Source: JBFKQC01 sp041627895
Lineage (GTDB): Bacteria; Pseudomonadota; Alphaproteobacteria; Rhodobacterales; Rhodobacteraceae
Assembly (NCBI GenBank): GCA_041627895.1
Contig: JBFKQC010000082.1
Span: forward strand, 1 to 16,597
Direction of reading: 5' to 3'
DNA length: 16,597 bases
Shown here one piece after another: positions 6,643 to 14,853 of this stretch. The notes under the pieces are model-generated. The model ran no database searches and was not told the origin of the DNA. It worked only from the letters and a program-made list of their open reading frames with translations. The translations under genes and the position numbers were made by a program. Numbering within the stretch: position 1 is the first letter of the stretch; each line of letters starts with the position of its first letter.

Positions 6643-8355
6643 ATGATTCCGCGCCGTCCGCTGACCCGCCGCGCCTTCATCCGCAATCTCGCCTCGATCG
6701 GCGGCCTTGGCGCCGCCTATTCGGCGCTCGCCGCCTTCGACCTGATGGGCCGGGGCGCATTGGCGCAGACCGACACGACCGCACCGCTGCCGCCGGGCAG
6801 CCTGAGCGGCAAGAGCGTCCTGGTGATCGGCGCGGGGCTCGCCGGGATGTGCGCCGGGATGCGCGCGGCGCGCGCCGGCGCGAGCGTCACGATCCTCGAG
6901 GCGTCAGGCCGCCCCGGCGGGCGCAGCCTGACACTCAGAAACGGGGACAGCTATCGCGAATGGGACTGGAACTCGGCCACGACGATGGTGTTCGAGCAGG
7001 TCGGCGACGTGGCGCCCGACGATCCCGACAATTACCTGAACGCCGGGCCCGGGCGGATCCCGCAGCACCACGCGCGCGTGCTGGATTACTGCAGGGAACT
7101 GGGCGTGCCGCTGCAGCCCTACCTTTACATGGACAAGGCCAACCTGATGCAGAACGACGCCTGGAACGAGGGGCGCCCGGTTCAGGTTCGTCGGCTGAAG
7201 AACGACCTTCGCGGGCATCTCGCCGAGATGCTGGCCAAGGTCTCGGATCAGGGTGCGCTGGACGCCGCGATGGGCACCGGCGATGTCGACGCCTTCCTGG
7301 AAATGCTGATGCATTTCGGGCAACTCAGCCGCGAGGGCGCGCAACTGGTCTATGCCGGCGCGGCGACGCGGAACGACTATGTCCGCGCGGGTTACTCCAT
7401 CGACCCGGGCGATGTGGCGACACCGGGCCGGCCCTGGCCCACGCTGTCGCTCGAAGAGGTCATGGCGTCGGACTTCTGGAACTCGGAAATGTTCAACGAT
7501 CTCGAGTATTTCTGGCAGACTTCGCTGATGCAGCCGGTGGACGGGATGGACATGATCTGGCGCGGTTTCCTGCGTGCGGGCGTGCCTGGCGGCGATGTGG
7601 CCGGGCTGATCACCTACGACCAGCCGGTGCGCTCTATCGAGGTCGACGGCACCGGCGCCACGGTGACGACCTTGAACGGGATGACGCTTGGTGCCGACTA
7701 CGTGGTCGCCACGCTCTCGGCGCCCTTGCTGGCGCGGCTCGGCGGCAATTTCATCGACCCGGTGGTGCGCGAGATCCTGTCGCAGGTCTACATCGCCCCG
7801 GCCTGCAAGGTCGGGTTCCAGGGGCGCTCGCGCTTCTGGGAGCAGGAGAACCGGATCTATGGCGGGATTTCCTGGATCAAGGCGCCGATCAACCAGATCT
7901 GGTATCCGAACTATTCGTTCAACTCGCCCACGGGGGTGCTGACCGGCGCCTACAACCGTGGCCCTACCGCCGCGGCCTTCCAGCGGCTGAGCCGCCCCGA
8001 GCGCATCGAGGCGGCGCTGGAACAGGGCGGCAGGCTGCACCCCGGCTATCGCGACAAGGTCTTTGCCGAGAACGGCGTGTCGATCGCCTGGGCGAAAATC
8101 CCCTATCAGGCGGGCGGCTGGGCGAACGACACGGCCTATTCGCAGCCCGAGATATTCGAGCGGATGGCGGCGGCGGACCCGGTCGGCGGGCGGGTCTTCA
8201 TGGCCGGCGACTGGTTCAGCTACTGGCCGGGCTGGCAGGTGGGCGCGCTCGATTCGGCGCATTTCGCCACCGACAAGATCGCGCGGGCGGCCCTGGGCGG
8301 CGGCACCGCGGTGCATCCGCTGCCCTCGGCGGCGGCGGTGACGCCGGGGCGCTGA
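6643..8355 (+). CDS. Tat-exported flavin-containing amine / L-amino-acid oxidase
   Basis: Predicted periplasmic FAD enzyme of the amine oxidase family. It would oxidise an amine or amino acid with oxygen to an aldehyde or 2-oxoacid plus ammonia and hydrogen peroxide. ATG 6643 has CGGAGA upstream and gives 570 residues. Residues 1-42 form a Tat signal (TRRAFIRN at 8-15, a hydrophobic stretch, then ALA before Gln42). The dinucleotide-binding motif VIGAGLAG (61-68) is followed by Glu86 and GRPGGRS (89-95), the usual FAD contacts. The C-terminal FAD motif reads FMAGDWFSYWPGWQVGAL near residues 523-540. There is no SGGCY-type cysteine there, so FAD is probably non-covalent. Substrate is not readable; L-amino acid oxidases and bacterial monoamine oxidases share this plan. 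It has its own upstream region and converges on the desaturase gene. Confidence 0.88.
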   Translation: MIPRRPLTRRAFIRNLASIGGLGAAYSALAAFDLMGRGALAQTDTTAPLPPGSLSGKSVLVIGAGLAGMCAGMRAARAGASVTILEASGRPGGRSLTLRNGDSYREWDWNSATTMVFEQVGDVAPDDPDNYLNAGPGRIPQHHARVLDYCRELGVPLQPYLYMDKANLMQNDAWNEGRPVQVRRLKNDLRGHLAEMLAKVSDQGALDAAMGTGDVDAFLEMLMHFGQLSREGAQLVYAGAATRNDYVRAGYSIDPGDVATPGRPWPTLSLEEVMASDFWNSEMFNDLEYFWQTSLMQPVDGMDMIWRGFLRAGVPGGDVAGLITYDQPVRSIEVDGTGATVTTLNGMTLGADYVVATLSAPLLARLGGNFIDPVVREILSQVYIAPACKVGFQGRSRFWEQENRIYGGISWIKAPINQIWYPNYSFNSPTGVLTGAYNRGPTAAAFQRLSRPERIEAALEQGGRLHPGYRDKVFAENGVSIAWAKIPYQAGGWANDTAYSQPEIFERMAAADPVGGRVFMAGDWFSYWPGWQVGALDSAHFATDKIARAALGGGTAVHPLPSAAAVTPGR

Positions 8356-8379
8356 GCGTCGGCGAGCCGGCGCGGCGCG

Positions 8380-9525
8380 CTACGCCAGCCCCTTCGGCGC
8401 CAGATCGCCGATCGAGCGTTCCTCCCGGTCGGCCCGGCGCCGCCGCTCGGTGCGCGCGGTGGCGGGCAGCGGGGTGTCGAACTGATAGCCGGGATCGGTC
8501 TGCTGGAGGTCCCAGGTGTCCAGCATCTCGCGCCAGGCCGCCCGCAGCGTCCGCGGCTCGGGCATGTCGTCCTTTACCTCTTCGTGCAGGGCGCGCAGGT
8601 TGTAGCACGGCACGCCCGCGTACATGTGGTGTTCGGTGTGCCAGTTCATGTGCCAGTACAGGAATTCGACGAAGCGCGGCAGCCGGATCGAGCGGGTGCA
8701 CTTGCGGAAGTCGGTGACGTTGTCCTTCAGCCCGCAATGCTGCGGCAGGGCCACGAAATAGCTGAGCCAGTTGCCGATGAAGGCGAAGACGCTGAAGATC
8801 AGCGGCAGCACCCATTGGCCGGTCGCGACGGCGATCGCCAGGATCGTGCCGTGAAAGGCAAGCTGCGCGCGCGACCACCAGATCGACTTGCGATGCTGGT
8901 CCGGCTGGTCGGCATGCAGCGCGTTCAGCCATTCGTTGGCGGGCACATCCTGCGATCCGACCCTGCCGAAGGCGTCCAGGATCGTGACCCAGACCGTCGA
9001 GATCAGCCCGCCCTTGCCGAAGGTCCGCCCTGGCATGGTCAGAAGGTTGACCGTGAAGAGCTGCACAAGGAACGTGCGGCCGACCCTGGGATGCAGCGGC
9101 AAGAGGTTCTCGCGGTCGCCGTCGGGGTGCAGCGTGTAGCGGTGGTGATAGGTGTGGCTCGAGGAATAGTCGAACGGGTTCCACCAGCTGAGCAGGCTGA
9201 AGAGATAGAGAAACAGCTTGTTCAGCCGCCTGGTCCGGAACACGGTTCCGTGCCCCAGCTCGTGCACCGCCGTGCCCTTGAAGAACGATCCGAAGGTCCC
9301 GTGCGCGAAGAGCGCGGCGAGAAACGCAATCCACATCCCCTGGGCCCAGGACAGATAGACCAGCGATCCGGTCAGGACGAACAGGCCCAGGTGGCCTCCG
9401 GCCTGGATCCAGCCCTGCCGGTCGGTGCTTTTCGACAGCGCGCGAAAGCGTTCGGGCTTCATCGGCGAGCGGTACCACTGGACGTTCAGCGACTCGCGCA
9501 CGTCGGACAGGGGCGGGCGTGTCAT
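8380..9525 (-). CDS. Membrane fatty-acid-desaturase-family di-iron protein
   Basis: Predicted integral membrane oxygenase of the fatty acid desaturase/hydroxylase superfamily, acting on an acyl chain or another lipid. The minus-strand ATG with A at 9525 follows GAGGTG nine bases upstream and gives 381 residues, close to family norm. The open frame continues upstream without family-like sequence. The three histidine boxes are complete: HELGH (88-92), HTYHH (124-128) and HTEHH (296-300), with an extra PQH at 261-263. Hydrophobic stretches near 44-75, 104-114, 153-163 and 223-260 would anchor it. The C-terminal 25 residues are Arg-rich (ERRRRADREER). No electron donor gene is next to it. Regioselectivity and whether it desaturates or hydroxylates cannot be inferred. 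It is convergent with the oxidase gene (24-base gap) and divergent from the TRAP receptor gene. Confidence 0.88.
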   Translation of the reverse strand: MTRPPLSDVRESLNVQWYRSPMKPERFRALSKSTDRQGWIQAGGHLGLFVLTGSLVYLSWAQGMWIAFLAALFAHGTFGSFFKGTAVHELGHGTVFRTRRLNKLFLYLFSLLSWWNPFDYSSSHTYHHRYTLHPDGDRENLLPLHPRVGRTFLVQLFTVNLLTMPGRTFGKGGLISTVWVTILDAFGRVGSQDVPANEWLNALHADQPDQHRKSIWWSRAQLAFHGTILAIAVATGQWVLPLIFSVFAFIGNWLSYFVALPQHCGLKDNVTDFRKCTRSIRLPRFVEFLYWHMNWHTEHHMYAGVPCYNLRALHEEVKDDMPEPRTLRAAWREMLDTWDLQQTDPGYQFDTPLPATARTERRRRADREERSIGDLAPKGLA

Positions 9526-9586
9526 GGATCTGGTCACCTCGTTCGTCGCGGCATCATCTCCGCCGGGCGGGACATCCGCAAGGCCG

Positions 9587-9598
9587 TTGCTCGAGCAA
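9587..9598. promoter_or_regulatory. Candidate operator: palindrome TTGCTCGAGCAA
   Basis: This is a perfect 12-base inverted repeat with no loop, centred on CGAG's XhoI-like core CTCGAG, in the upstream region of the desaturase. Its size and symmetry fit a dimeric repressor site, but no regulator gene is in the window and chance occurrence is possible. Confidence 0.3.
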
Positions 9599-9827
9599 GC
9601 TGAGCCTCGCCGGAGCCGCTCGGTTGCCTCGGAGCGCGCCGAAAAGGCATGCGTTGGCGCCCGGAACCCCGGTTTCTGGCCGGTCAAAGACGTTTCGAAT
9701 CGCGCGGGACGCGACCCGAAAGCGGCAGGCGCCGCTGCAACGTATGCGGCCGACCCGGCGGCCCGGCGCCGCCGGAACCTGTCCCGGAGGCACATGATTT
9801 CGGGCCGGAACCGCGCCAAGTAAACGG

Positions 9828-9855
9828 TTGCAACTCGCCGCCGACGCACTAACCT
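9828..9855 (+). promoter_or_regulatory. Possible sigma-70 promoter of the second TRAP operon
   Basis: TTGCAA (9828-9833) and TAACCT (9850-9855) are separated by 16 bases and lie about 100 bases upstream of the receptor start. Both boxes match the consensus only partly. It is the best candidate I could see in the leader, not a firm call. Confidence 0.25.
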
Positions 9856-9952
9856 GCGCTCCGCGGGGATGTGGACAGACCGGTTCGCCGGGGTCGGCGA
9901 ATTCCCCACAGCATGTTCTGAGACAAGGGATCAATGGGAGGATCTAGCAAGC

Positions 9953-11041
9953 ATGGAACGCCGTAAGTTTCTGAAATCCGCCGCGCTCGGCACCGCCGGG
10001 GCCGCGCTGGCTGCGCCGATGGTGAATGCGCAGAACGCGCGCACGCTGACCATCGTGTCGACCTGGCCGCGCGACTTTCCCGGCCTCGGCCTCTCGGCGC
10101 AGCGGCTTGCCGCGCGCATCCCGGAAGTGTCGAACGGTGCAATCCAGACCGAATACTTCGCCGCAGGCGAGCGTGTCGGCGCCTTCGATGTGTTCGACGA
10201 AGTGGCCGCCGGCAACAGCCAGGCGTATATCGCCGCCGACTATTACTGGGTCGGCAAGCACCCGGCATTCGCCTACTTCACCGCGGTGCCGTTCGGGATG
10301 ACGCTGCCCGAGCACAATGCCTGGATCAAGTTCGCAGGCGGGCAGGCGCTGTGGGACAAGGTCGCCGGCGAGTTCGGGCTGAAGCCGCTGCTTTGCGGCG
10401 CGACCGGTGCGCAGGCCGGCGGCTGGTTCAACAAGGAAATCAACAGCCCCGACGACCTGCAGGGCCTGAAGATGCGTATCCCGGGCCTCGGCGGCACCGT
10501 GATGTCCAAGCTCGGCGTGTCGACCGTCTCGCTGCCGGGCGGCCAGATCTACGAGAACCTGGTCTCGGGCGCGGTGGAAGCCACCGAGTGGGTCGGCCCC
10601 TACAACGACTACTTCATGAAGTTCTACGAGGCCGCCAAGTTCTACTACACCGGTGGCATGCACGAGCCGGGCGCGGCCCTGTCCTTCGGCATGAACAAGT
10701 CGTGGTGGGAAGGGCTGAGCGACTACGAGAAGGCCGTGATCACCGCCTGCTGCATGGAAGAGCACGCCGCTCAGCCCGAAGAGGCCTCGGCCTTGAACGG
10801 CGAATACCTGCAGCGCCTGAAGAACGACCACGGCGTCCAGATCCGCGCGTTCAGCGACGATGTCTGGGATGCGATGGGCGACGCCGCGGCAGAGGTGTTC
10901 GAGGAAACCCGCGACCATTCCGCCCTGGCGGCGGAGGTCGACGATCACTTTCAGGCCAAGCTGCGCGAAATCGCATCCTGGCGTGCGCAGGCCGAGGTCG
11001 AGTTCTCGAACCAGCGCAACCGTATCTTCGATATCGGTTGA
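9953..11041 (+). CDS. dctP: TRAP solute receptor, DctP family, TakP-like (2-oxoacid type), Tat signal
   Basis: Periplasmic receptor that binds the solute and hands it to the DctQM permease encoded next. ATG 9953 follows GGGAGGAT; the protein has 362 residues. Residues 1-27 form a Tat signal (RRKFLK at 3-8, cleavage near VNA-Q27). The mature protein carries CGATGAQAGGWFNKE (148-162), LKMRIPGLGG (172-181) and ATEWVGPYND (210-219). Arg175 is at the place where TRAP receptors bind the ligand carboxylate. Gln154, Glu212, Trp213 and Glu238 fall where, from memory, the Rhodobacter alpha-keto acid receptor TakP coordinates its cation (Gln156, Glu214, Trp215, Glu240), with a constant offset of two. 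A 2-oxoacid or 2-hydroxyacid ligand held with a metal ion is therefore the best guess. The long C-terminal helix also fits that group. Confidence 0.92.
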   Translation: MERRKFLKSAALGTAGAALAAPMVNAQNARTLTIVSTWPRDFPGLGLSAQRLAARIPEVSNGAIQTEYFAAGERVGAFDVFDEVAAGNSQAYIAADYYWVGKHPAFAYFTAVPFGMTLPEHNAWIKFAGGQALWDKVAGEFGLKPLLCGATGAQAGGWFNKEINSPDDLQGLKMRIPGLGGTVMSKLGVSTVSLPGGQIYENLVSGAVEATEWVGPYNDYFMKFYEAAKFYYTGGMHEPGAALSFGMNKSWWEGLSDYEKAVITACCMEEHAAQPEEASALNGEYLQRLKNDHGVQIRAFSDDVWDAMGDAAAEVFEETRDHSALAAEVDDHFQAKLREIASWRAQAEVEFSNQRNRIFDIG

Positions 11042-11071
11042 GCCTTGGCGTCGACGCCGTGAAAGACGACG

Positions 11072-11095
11072 GGAGCCGGCCGCAAGGTCGGCTCC
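11072..11095 (+). terminator. Hairpin between receptor and permease genes (attenuator)
   Basis: GGAGCCGGCC (11072-11081) pairs with GGTCGGCTCC (11086-11095) through nine Watson-Crick pairs and one G-U pair around the loop GCAA, a GNRA tetraloop. It sits 30 bases after the receptor stop in a 143-base gap. There is no T-run, so partial termination or 3'-end protection of the receptor mRNA is likelier than full termination. Confidence 0.55.
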
Positions 11096-11184
11096 TGCCT
11101 TGATTGACAGCCCTTGCGCCGACGGGCGCGGGGCGTGCGGGACCGGGCCGGGCAAGACCGTCCCGGCGGCAACGGGGAAGTCGA

Positions 11185-12180
11185 ATGAGCACCGCATCCG
11201 ATCCGGAGTTCCTGTCACCCTATGGCGAGCCGGCGCCGGTCATACGTATCTTCGGCTGGGCGATGCTGGCGGTTCTTGCCGCGTTCCTGATCAACAACGT
11301 GCTGATCGTGGGCTACGGGTTTCCGACCCTGGGCTCGCTGTTTTCCGGCGGCGGAGCGGGGGCCTGGGTGGTGGCGGGGGTCTACGCCATCGCCATCGCG
11401 CTGTCGCTGGTCTGGGTGTTCCGCACGCCGGACCGGGCGCTGCGCTACGACGCCCGCAACATCAGCAATTTCAACGCCTATCTGATCCGCGGTTGCTTTT
11501 TCGCGGTGCTGTTCACCGGGGTCGGCGATGCCGTCATCGCCTTCATCCGGGTCGAGGGCCTGCTGCCCGTGCTGTTTTCCGAGGACATCGCCAAGGGACT
11601 GCTGCGCGCGAATTTCATCGGCCCATGGATCCACGGACCGCTGACGCTGCTGGGTTTCGTGGTGGCGCTGTTCACGCGCTCGCTGGGGTTCATCTGGCTG
11701 GCGCTTCTGATCGTGGTCGCCGAGCTTCTGATCGTGTTCTCGCGCTTCGTCTTCAGCTACGAGCAGGCGCTGATGGGCGATCTGGTGCGCTACTGGTACG
11801 CCGCCCTGTTCCTGTTCTCGTCGGCCTACACGCTGCTGGAAGAGGGTCACGTGCGGGTCGACGTGCTTTATGCCGGGTTCGACGACCGCCGGAAGGGGCG
11901 GGTCAACGCGATCGGATCGATCCTGCTGGGCATGTCCACCTGCTGGGTGATCATCCTGATCGGCATGGGATCGGCCAACGCCATCGTCAACGCGCCGGTG
12001 AAGAACTTCGAGGTCAGCCAGACCGGCACCGCGGGGATGTACACCAAGTACCAGATGGCGGCCTTTCTGGGCATTTTCGCCATCACGATGCTGATCCAGT
12101 TCGTCAGCTACCTTTTCGAGGCGGTCGCCGACGCGCGCGACGAGCCCGGCCACCAAGAGCACGAGCCCGTCGGGCACTGA
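11185..12180 (+). CDS. dctQ: TRAP transporter small permease subunit (DctQ type), long form
   Basis: Membrane partner of the TakP-like receptor and the large permease that follows. ATG 11185 is preceded by GGGGAAG and gives 331 residues, far more than a minimal DctQ (about 160-200). Hydrophobic segments near residues 19-44, 59-79, 100-122 and 148-165 form an extra N-terminal membrane part. The DctQ core follows, with segments near 167-188, 203-218, 240-262 and 288-312, and a YTLLEEGHVRVDVLY signature (215-229) typical of DctQ. The tail is short and charged (315-331). The stop is 12 bases before the large permease start, and the TGAGGA overlapping the stop is that gene's ribosome binding site, so the two are translated together. 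Confidence 0.9.
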   Translation: MSTASDPEFLSPYGEPAPVIRIFGWAMLAVLAAFLINNVLIVGYGFPTLGSLFSGGGAGAWVVAGVYAIAIALSLVWVFRTPDRALRYDARNISNFNAYLIRGCFFAVLFTGVGDAVIAFIRVEGLLPVLFSEDIAKGLLRANFIGPWIHGPLTLLGFVVALFTRSLGFIWLALLIVVAELLIVFSRFVFSYEQALMGDLVRYWYAALFLFSSAYTLLEEGHVRVDVLYAGFDDRRKGRVNAIGSILLGMSTCWVIILIGMGSANAIVNAPVKNFEVSQTGTAGMYTKYQMAAFLGIFAITMLIQFVSYLFEAVADARDEPGHQEHEPVGH

Positions 12181-12192
12181 GGACCGCATCTC

Positions 12193-14853
12193 ATGGAACT
12201 CTTCTTTCTTGCCCTGCTGATCATCATCATGGCCACCGCGCTGGGGTCGGGCTTTCCGGTGGCCTTCGCGCTGCCGGGGGCCGCGATCATCACGATCGTG
12301 CTGGCCGCCGTTTCGGGCTATTTCTTTGCCGGCAACCTGGACGCCTATTTCCACTCTGGCGGGCCGTCGCAATGGCTGACCGCGGGGGTGACGAACCTGC
12401 GCGGCGTCTACTGGGAGGTCGAACGCGATACGCTGATCGCCATTCCGCTGTTCATCTTCATGGGGATCATGCTGCAGCGCTCGAAGATCGCCGAGGACCT
12501 GCTGGTCACCATGGCGCGGCTCTTCGGCCCGGTGCCGGGCGGCCTGGGCATCTCGGTGGTGTTCGTGGGCGCGCTGCTGGCCGCCACCACGGGCATCGTC
12601 GGTGCCACGGTGGTTGCGATGGGCTTGATCAGCCTGCCAGCGATGCTGCGCAACAACTACTCGCAGCCGCTCGCCACCGGCACCATCGCCGCCAGCGGCA
12701 CGCTGGGCCAGATCATCCCGCCCTCGATCGTGCTGATCATCCTTGCCGACCAGCTTGCCAGCGCCGCCGACCAGGCCTCGACCGGGCGCAAGGCGCTGCA
12801 CAAGGAAGCGACCGGCGAGCTTTCGATGCCGTCGGTCTTCGACGTCGCGTCGACCAGCGCGGGCGAGATGTTCCTCGGCGCCTTCGTGCCGGGCATCGTG
12901 CTGGTGCTGCTGTACATGGCGTTCATCCTGATCGTCGCGCTGATCCGGCCCAAGCTGGCGCCGGCGGTGCATTACGAGGGCGCGCGCGACGCGCGTTTCT
13001 GGGGCAACGTCTTCCTGACGCTGGTGCCGCCGCTGGCGCTGATCTTCCTGGTACTGGGCTCGATCATCTCCGGTATCGCCACGGTGAACCAGGCCGGTGC
13101 GATCGGCGCCGCCGGCGCGCTGATCATGGCGGGCTACCGGCTGGTCGAGAACAACCGCGCCACCTTCCTGCCCGCGATCATGGCAATCGCCGGTATCGTG
13201 GTGATCGGCTATGCGCTGGGCAATCACACGATGAACGTCAAGTCGGTCCTGGTGACCGGCGAGGACATGACCGGTATCTGGCTGGGCGCGATCGGCGTCG
13301 GGCTGGTGATGCTGGCGCTGATCTGGTCGGGCTTTCGCGTGCTGCGGATCGAGAACACCCTGCGCGAGGTGATGATCGAGACCGCCAAGACGACGTCGCT
13401 CGTGTTCATCATCCTGCTCGGCGCGGCGATGCTGACCGCGGCGTTCCGCGCCTTCGGGGGCGAGGAACTGGTGAAGGAATTCCTCAATTCGCTGCCCGGC
13501 GGGTTCTGGACCCAGTTCATCATCGTGATGGCGGTGATCTTCGTCCTCGGCTTCTTCCTCGACTTCATCGAGATCGCCGTCGTGGTGGTGCCGATCGTGG
13601 CGCCGATCCTTCTGGCCGATCCTTCGGCCAACATCACCGCGGTCTGGCTGGGCGTGATGATCGGGCTCAACATCCAGACCTCGTTCCTGACCCCGCCCTT
13701 CGGTTTCGCGCTGTTCTATCTGCGCGGCGTGGCCCCGGCGATCGTCAAGACGGTGCAGATCTACAAGGGCGTGATTGCCTTCATCTGCCTGCAGCTTCTG
13801 GCGCTGGCCATCGTCGGCTACTACCCGCAACTGGTGAACTATCTGCCGAACCGCGTGTCGCTGCTGTCCGACACGGCGCCGCCGCCGCGGAACCCCAAGC
13901 TGCAGCTTTGCCTCGAGGACTTCGTGCATGACAGGCTGGGCGAGGACCGCCAGGCGGTGTTGGACGCCATCGGCGCGGCGCGGGCGCTGGATCTGTCGCC
14001 GTTGCCGCGCAGGCTGGGCGGTGATCTGGGCGACGCCTTCGACAGCGCCGAACAGGCGATCGGGCTGTTGGACGAGGCCTTCGTTGCGGCCGAGGCGGTC
14101 AAGGCGGCGTCCGGTCCGTACCGTCCGCAGCTGCGCAACGTGCGCTTCATCCAGAAACAGGTGCGCGACCGCGAGACCGAGATCGCCGAGCTGAATCGGC
14201 AGGCCGGATTCCTGACTTCGGAAGACGATGCCGGGCGCCGTGCCGAACTGGAGGCGCACGCCGCCGAACTGGCGGCCGAGCGCGATGCCATCGCCGCGAC
14301 GATCCCGGATACCTGGGACGGCGTCTATGCCGAATTCAATGCGCTGGTGCAGGCCGAGGACCGGGCACGCAACACTTACCGCCGGGCGGCCGACGGGGCG
14401 GTGGAACCGGCAATGGAATTCCTCGCCGTGGTTGCGGATAACGAGGCCTTCGCGGCGCTCGAGGACGACCTGCGCGCGCTGGCCGACCTGGTCGCCACCG
14501 GCGAGCGCGGCGCGGCCGAAGAGGCGGTGAAGGACGCGGGCAGCGCCTTTGGGTCGATTACGGGCGCAAGTGACTTGGGCTCGGCGCTGTCGAAGGTGCG
14601 GCGCAGCCTGCGCGAGGGCCGCGAAGACCGCGAGCAGGCCGCCGAGGACCTGGCCGATGCGATCGCCGAATTCGAGGAGCAGGCCGCCTGGCGGGCCGCG
14701 GCGGAGGGCGCCCTGGCGGATGGCGTCGGGGCCTATCTCGACGCCATCGGCGACACGATCGGCGCACGCCAGCAGCCGCGGATGAACCGCGAGCAGGCGC
14801 TGTTCATCGCGGCGTGCAATGCCGACCACCTCGACATCTCGCTGAACTTCTAG
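12193..14853 (+). CDS. dctM: TRAP transporter large permease subunit (DctM type) with a 330-residue C-terminal extension
   Basis: Transport-channel subunit of the second TRAP system. At 886 residues it is about twice the usual DctM length. Residues 1-556 are the permease: IPLFIFMGIMLQRSKIAEDL (84-103), GTIAASGTLGQIIPPSIVL (163-181), a hydrophilic insert at about 187-225, and the second half-motif LTPPFGFALFYL near residue 500. From about 557, after NYLPNRVS, the chain turns hydrophilic, rich in Ala, Glu, Asp and Arg, and keeps no membrane-length hydrophobic stretch. Heptad-like helices are visible near 652-703 (QKQVRDRETEIAELNRQ) and 801-845 (KVRRSLREGREDREQAAEDL). The frame is continuous with no internal stop and the same codon bias, so this is a real fusion or a lineage-specific tail rather than an error. 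Its function is unknown; scaffolding or receptor docking are guesses. Confidence 0.9.
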   Translation: MELFFLALLIIIMATALGSGFPVAFALPGAAIITIVLAAVSGYFFAGNLDAYFHSGGPSQWLTAGVTNLRGVYWEVERDTLIAIPLFIFMGIMLQRSKIAEDLLVTMARLFGPVPGGLGISVVFVGALLAATTGIVGATVVAMGLISLPAMLRNNYSQPLATGTIAASGTLGQIIPPSIVLIILADQLASAADQASTGRKALHKEATGELSMPSVFDVASTSAGEMFLGAFVPGIVLVLLYMAFILIVALIRPKLAPAVHYEGARDARFWGNVFLTLVPPLALIFLVLGSIISGIATVNQAGAIGAAGALIMAGYRLVENNRATFLPAIMAIAGIVVIGYALGNHTMNVKSVLVTGEDMTGIWLGAIGVGLVMLALIWSGFRVLRIENTLREVMIETAKTTSLVFIILLGAAMLTAAFRAFGGEELVKEFLNSLPGGFWTQFIIVMAVIFVLGFFLDFIEIAVVVVPIVAPILLADPSANITAVWLGVMIGLNIQTSFLTPPFGFALFYLRGVAPAIVKTVQIYKGVIAFICLQLLALAIVGYYPQLVNYLPNRVSLLSDTAPPPRNPKLQLCLEDFVHDRLGEDRQAVLDAIGAARALDLSPLPRRLGGDLGDAFDSAEQAIGLLDEAFVAAEAVKAASGPYRPQLRNVRFIQKQVRDRETEIAELNRQAGFLTSEDDAGRRAELEAHAAELAAERDAIAATIPDTWDGVYAEFNALVQAEDRARNTYRRAADGAVEPAMEFLAVVADNEAFAALEDDLRALADLVATGERGAAEEAVKDAGSAFGSITGASDLGSALSKVRRSLREGREDREQAAEDLADAIAEFEEQAAWRAAAEGALADGVGAYLDAIGDTIGARQQPRMNREQALFIAACNADHLDISLNF

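Larger units (their letters stand above)
9526..9952. promoter_or_regulatory. Divergent intergenic region between desaturase and TRAP receptor
   Basis: The 427 bases hold no supported gene and must carry control signals for both divergent genes. Visible: the perfect 12-base palindrome TTGCTCGAGCAA (9587-9598), 62 bases upstream of the desaturase start; a possible TTGCAA/TAACCT promoter pair (9828-9855); and a hairpin TTCGCCG/CGGCGAA (9884-9890 and 9895-9901, loop GGGT) in the leader of the receptor gene. Confidence 0.5.

Noticed and set aside
9526..9909. An N-terminal extension of the desaturase into the divergent region
   Set aside because: The residues are Arg/Ala/Pro-rich with no domain, whereas ATG at 9525 has a good Shine-Dalgarno sequence.
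11215..14829. A very long open reading frame on the minus strand opposite the second TRAP permease genes
   Set aside because: Its translation is His/Asp/Arg/Gln-rich low-complexity sequence, the usual product of reading GC-rich genes antisense. The plus strand encodes clear TRAP proteins with family motifs.
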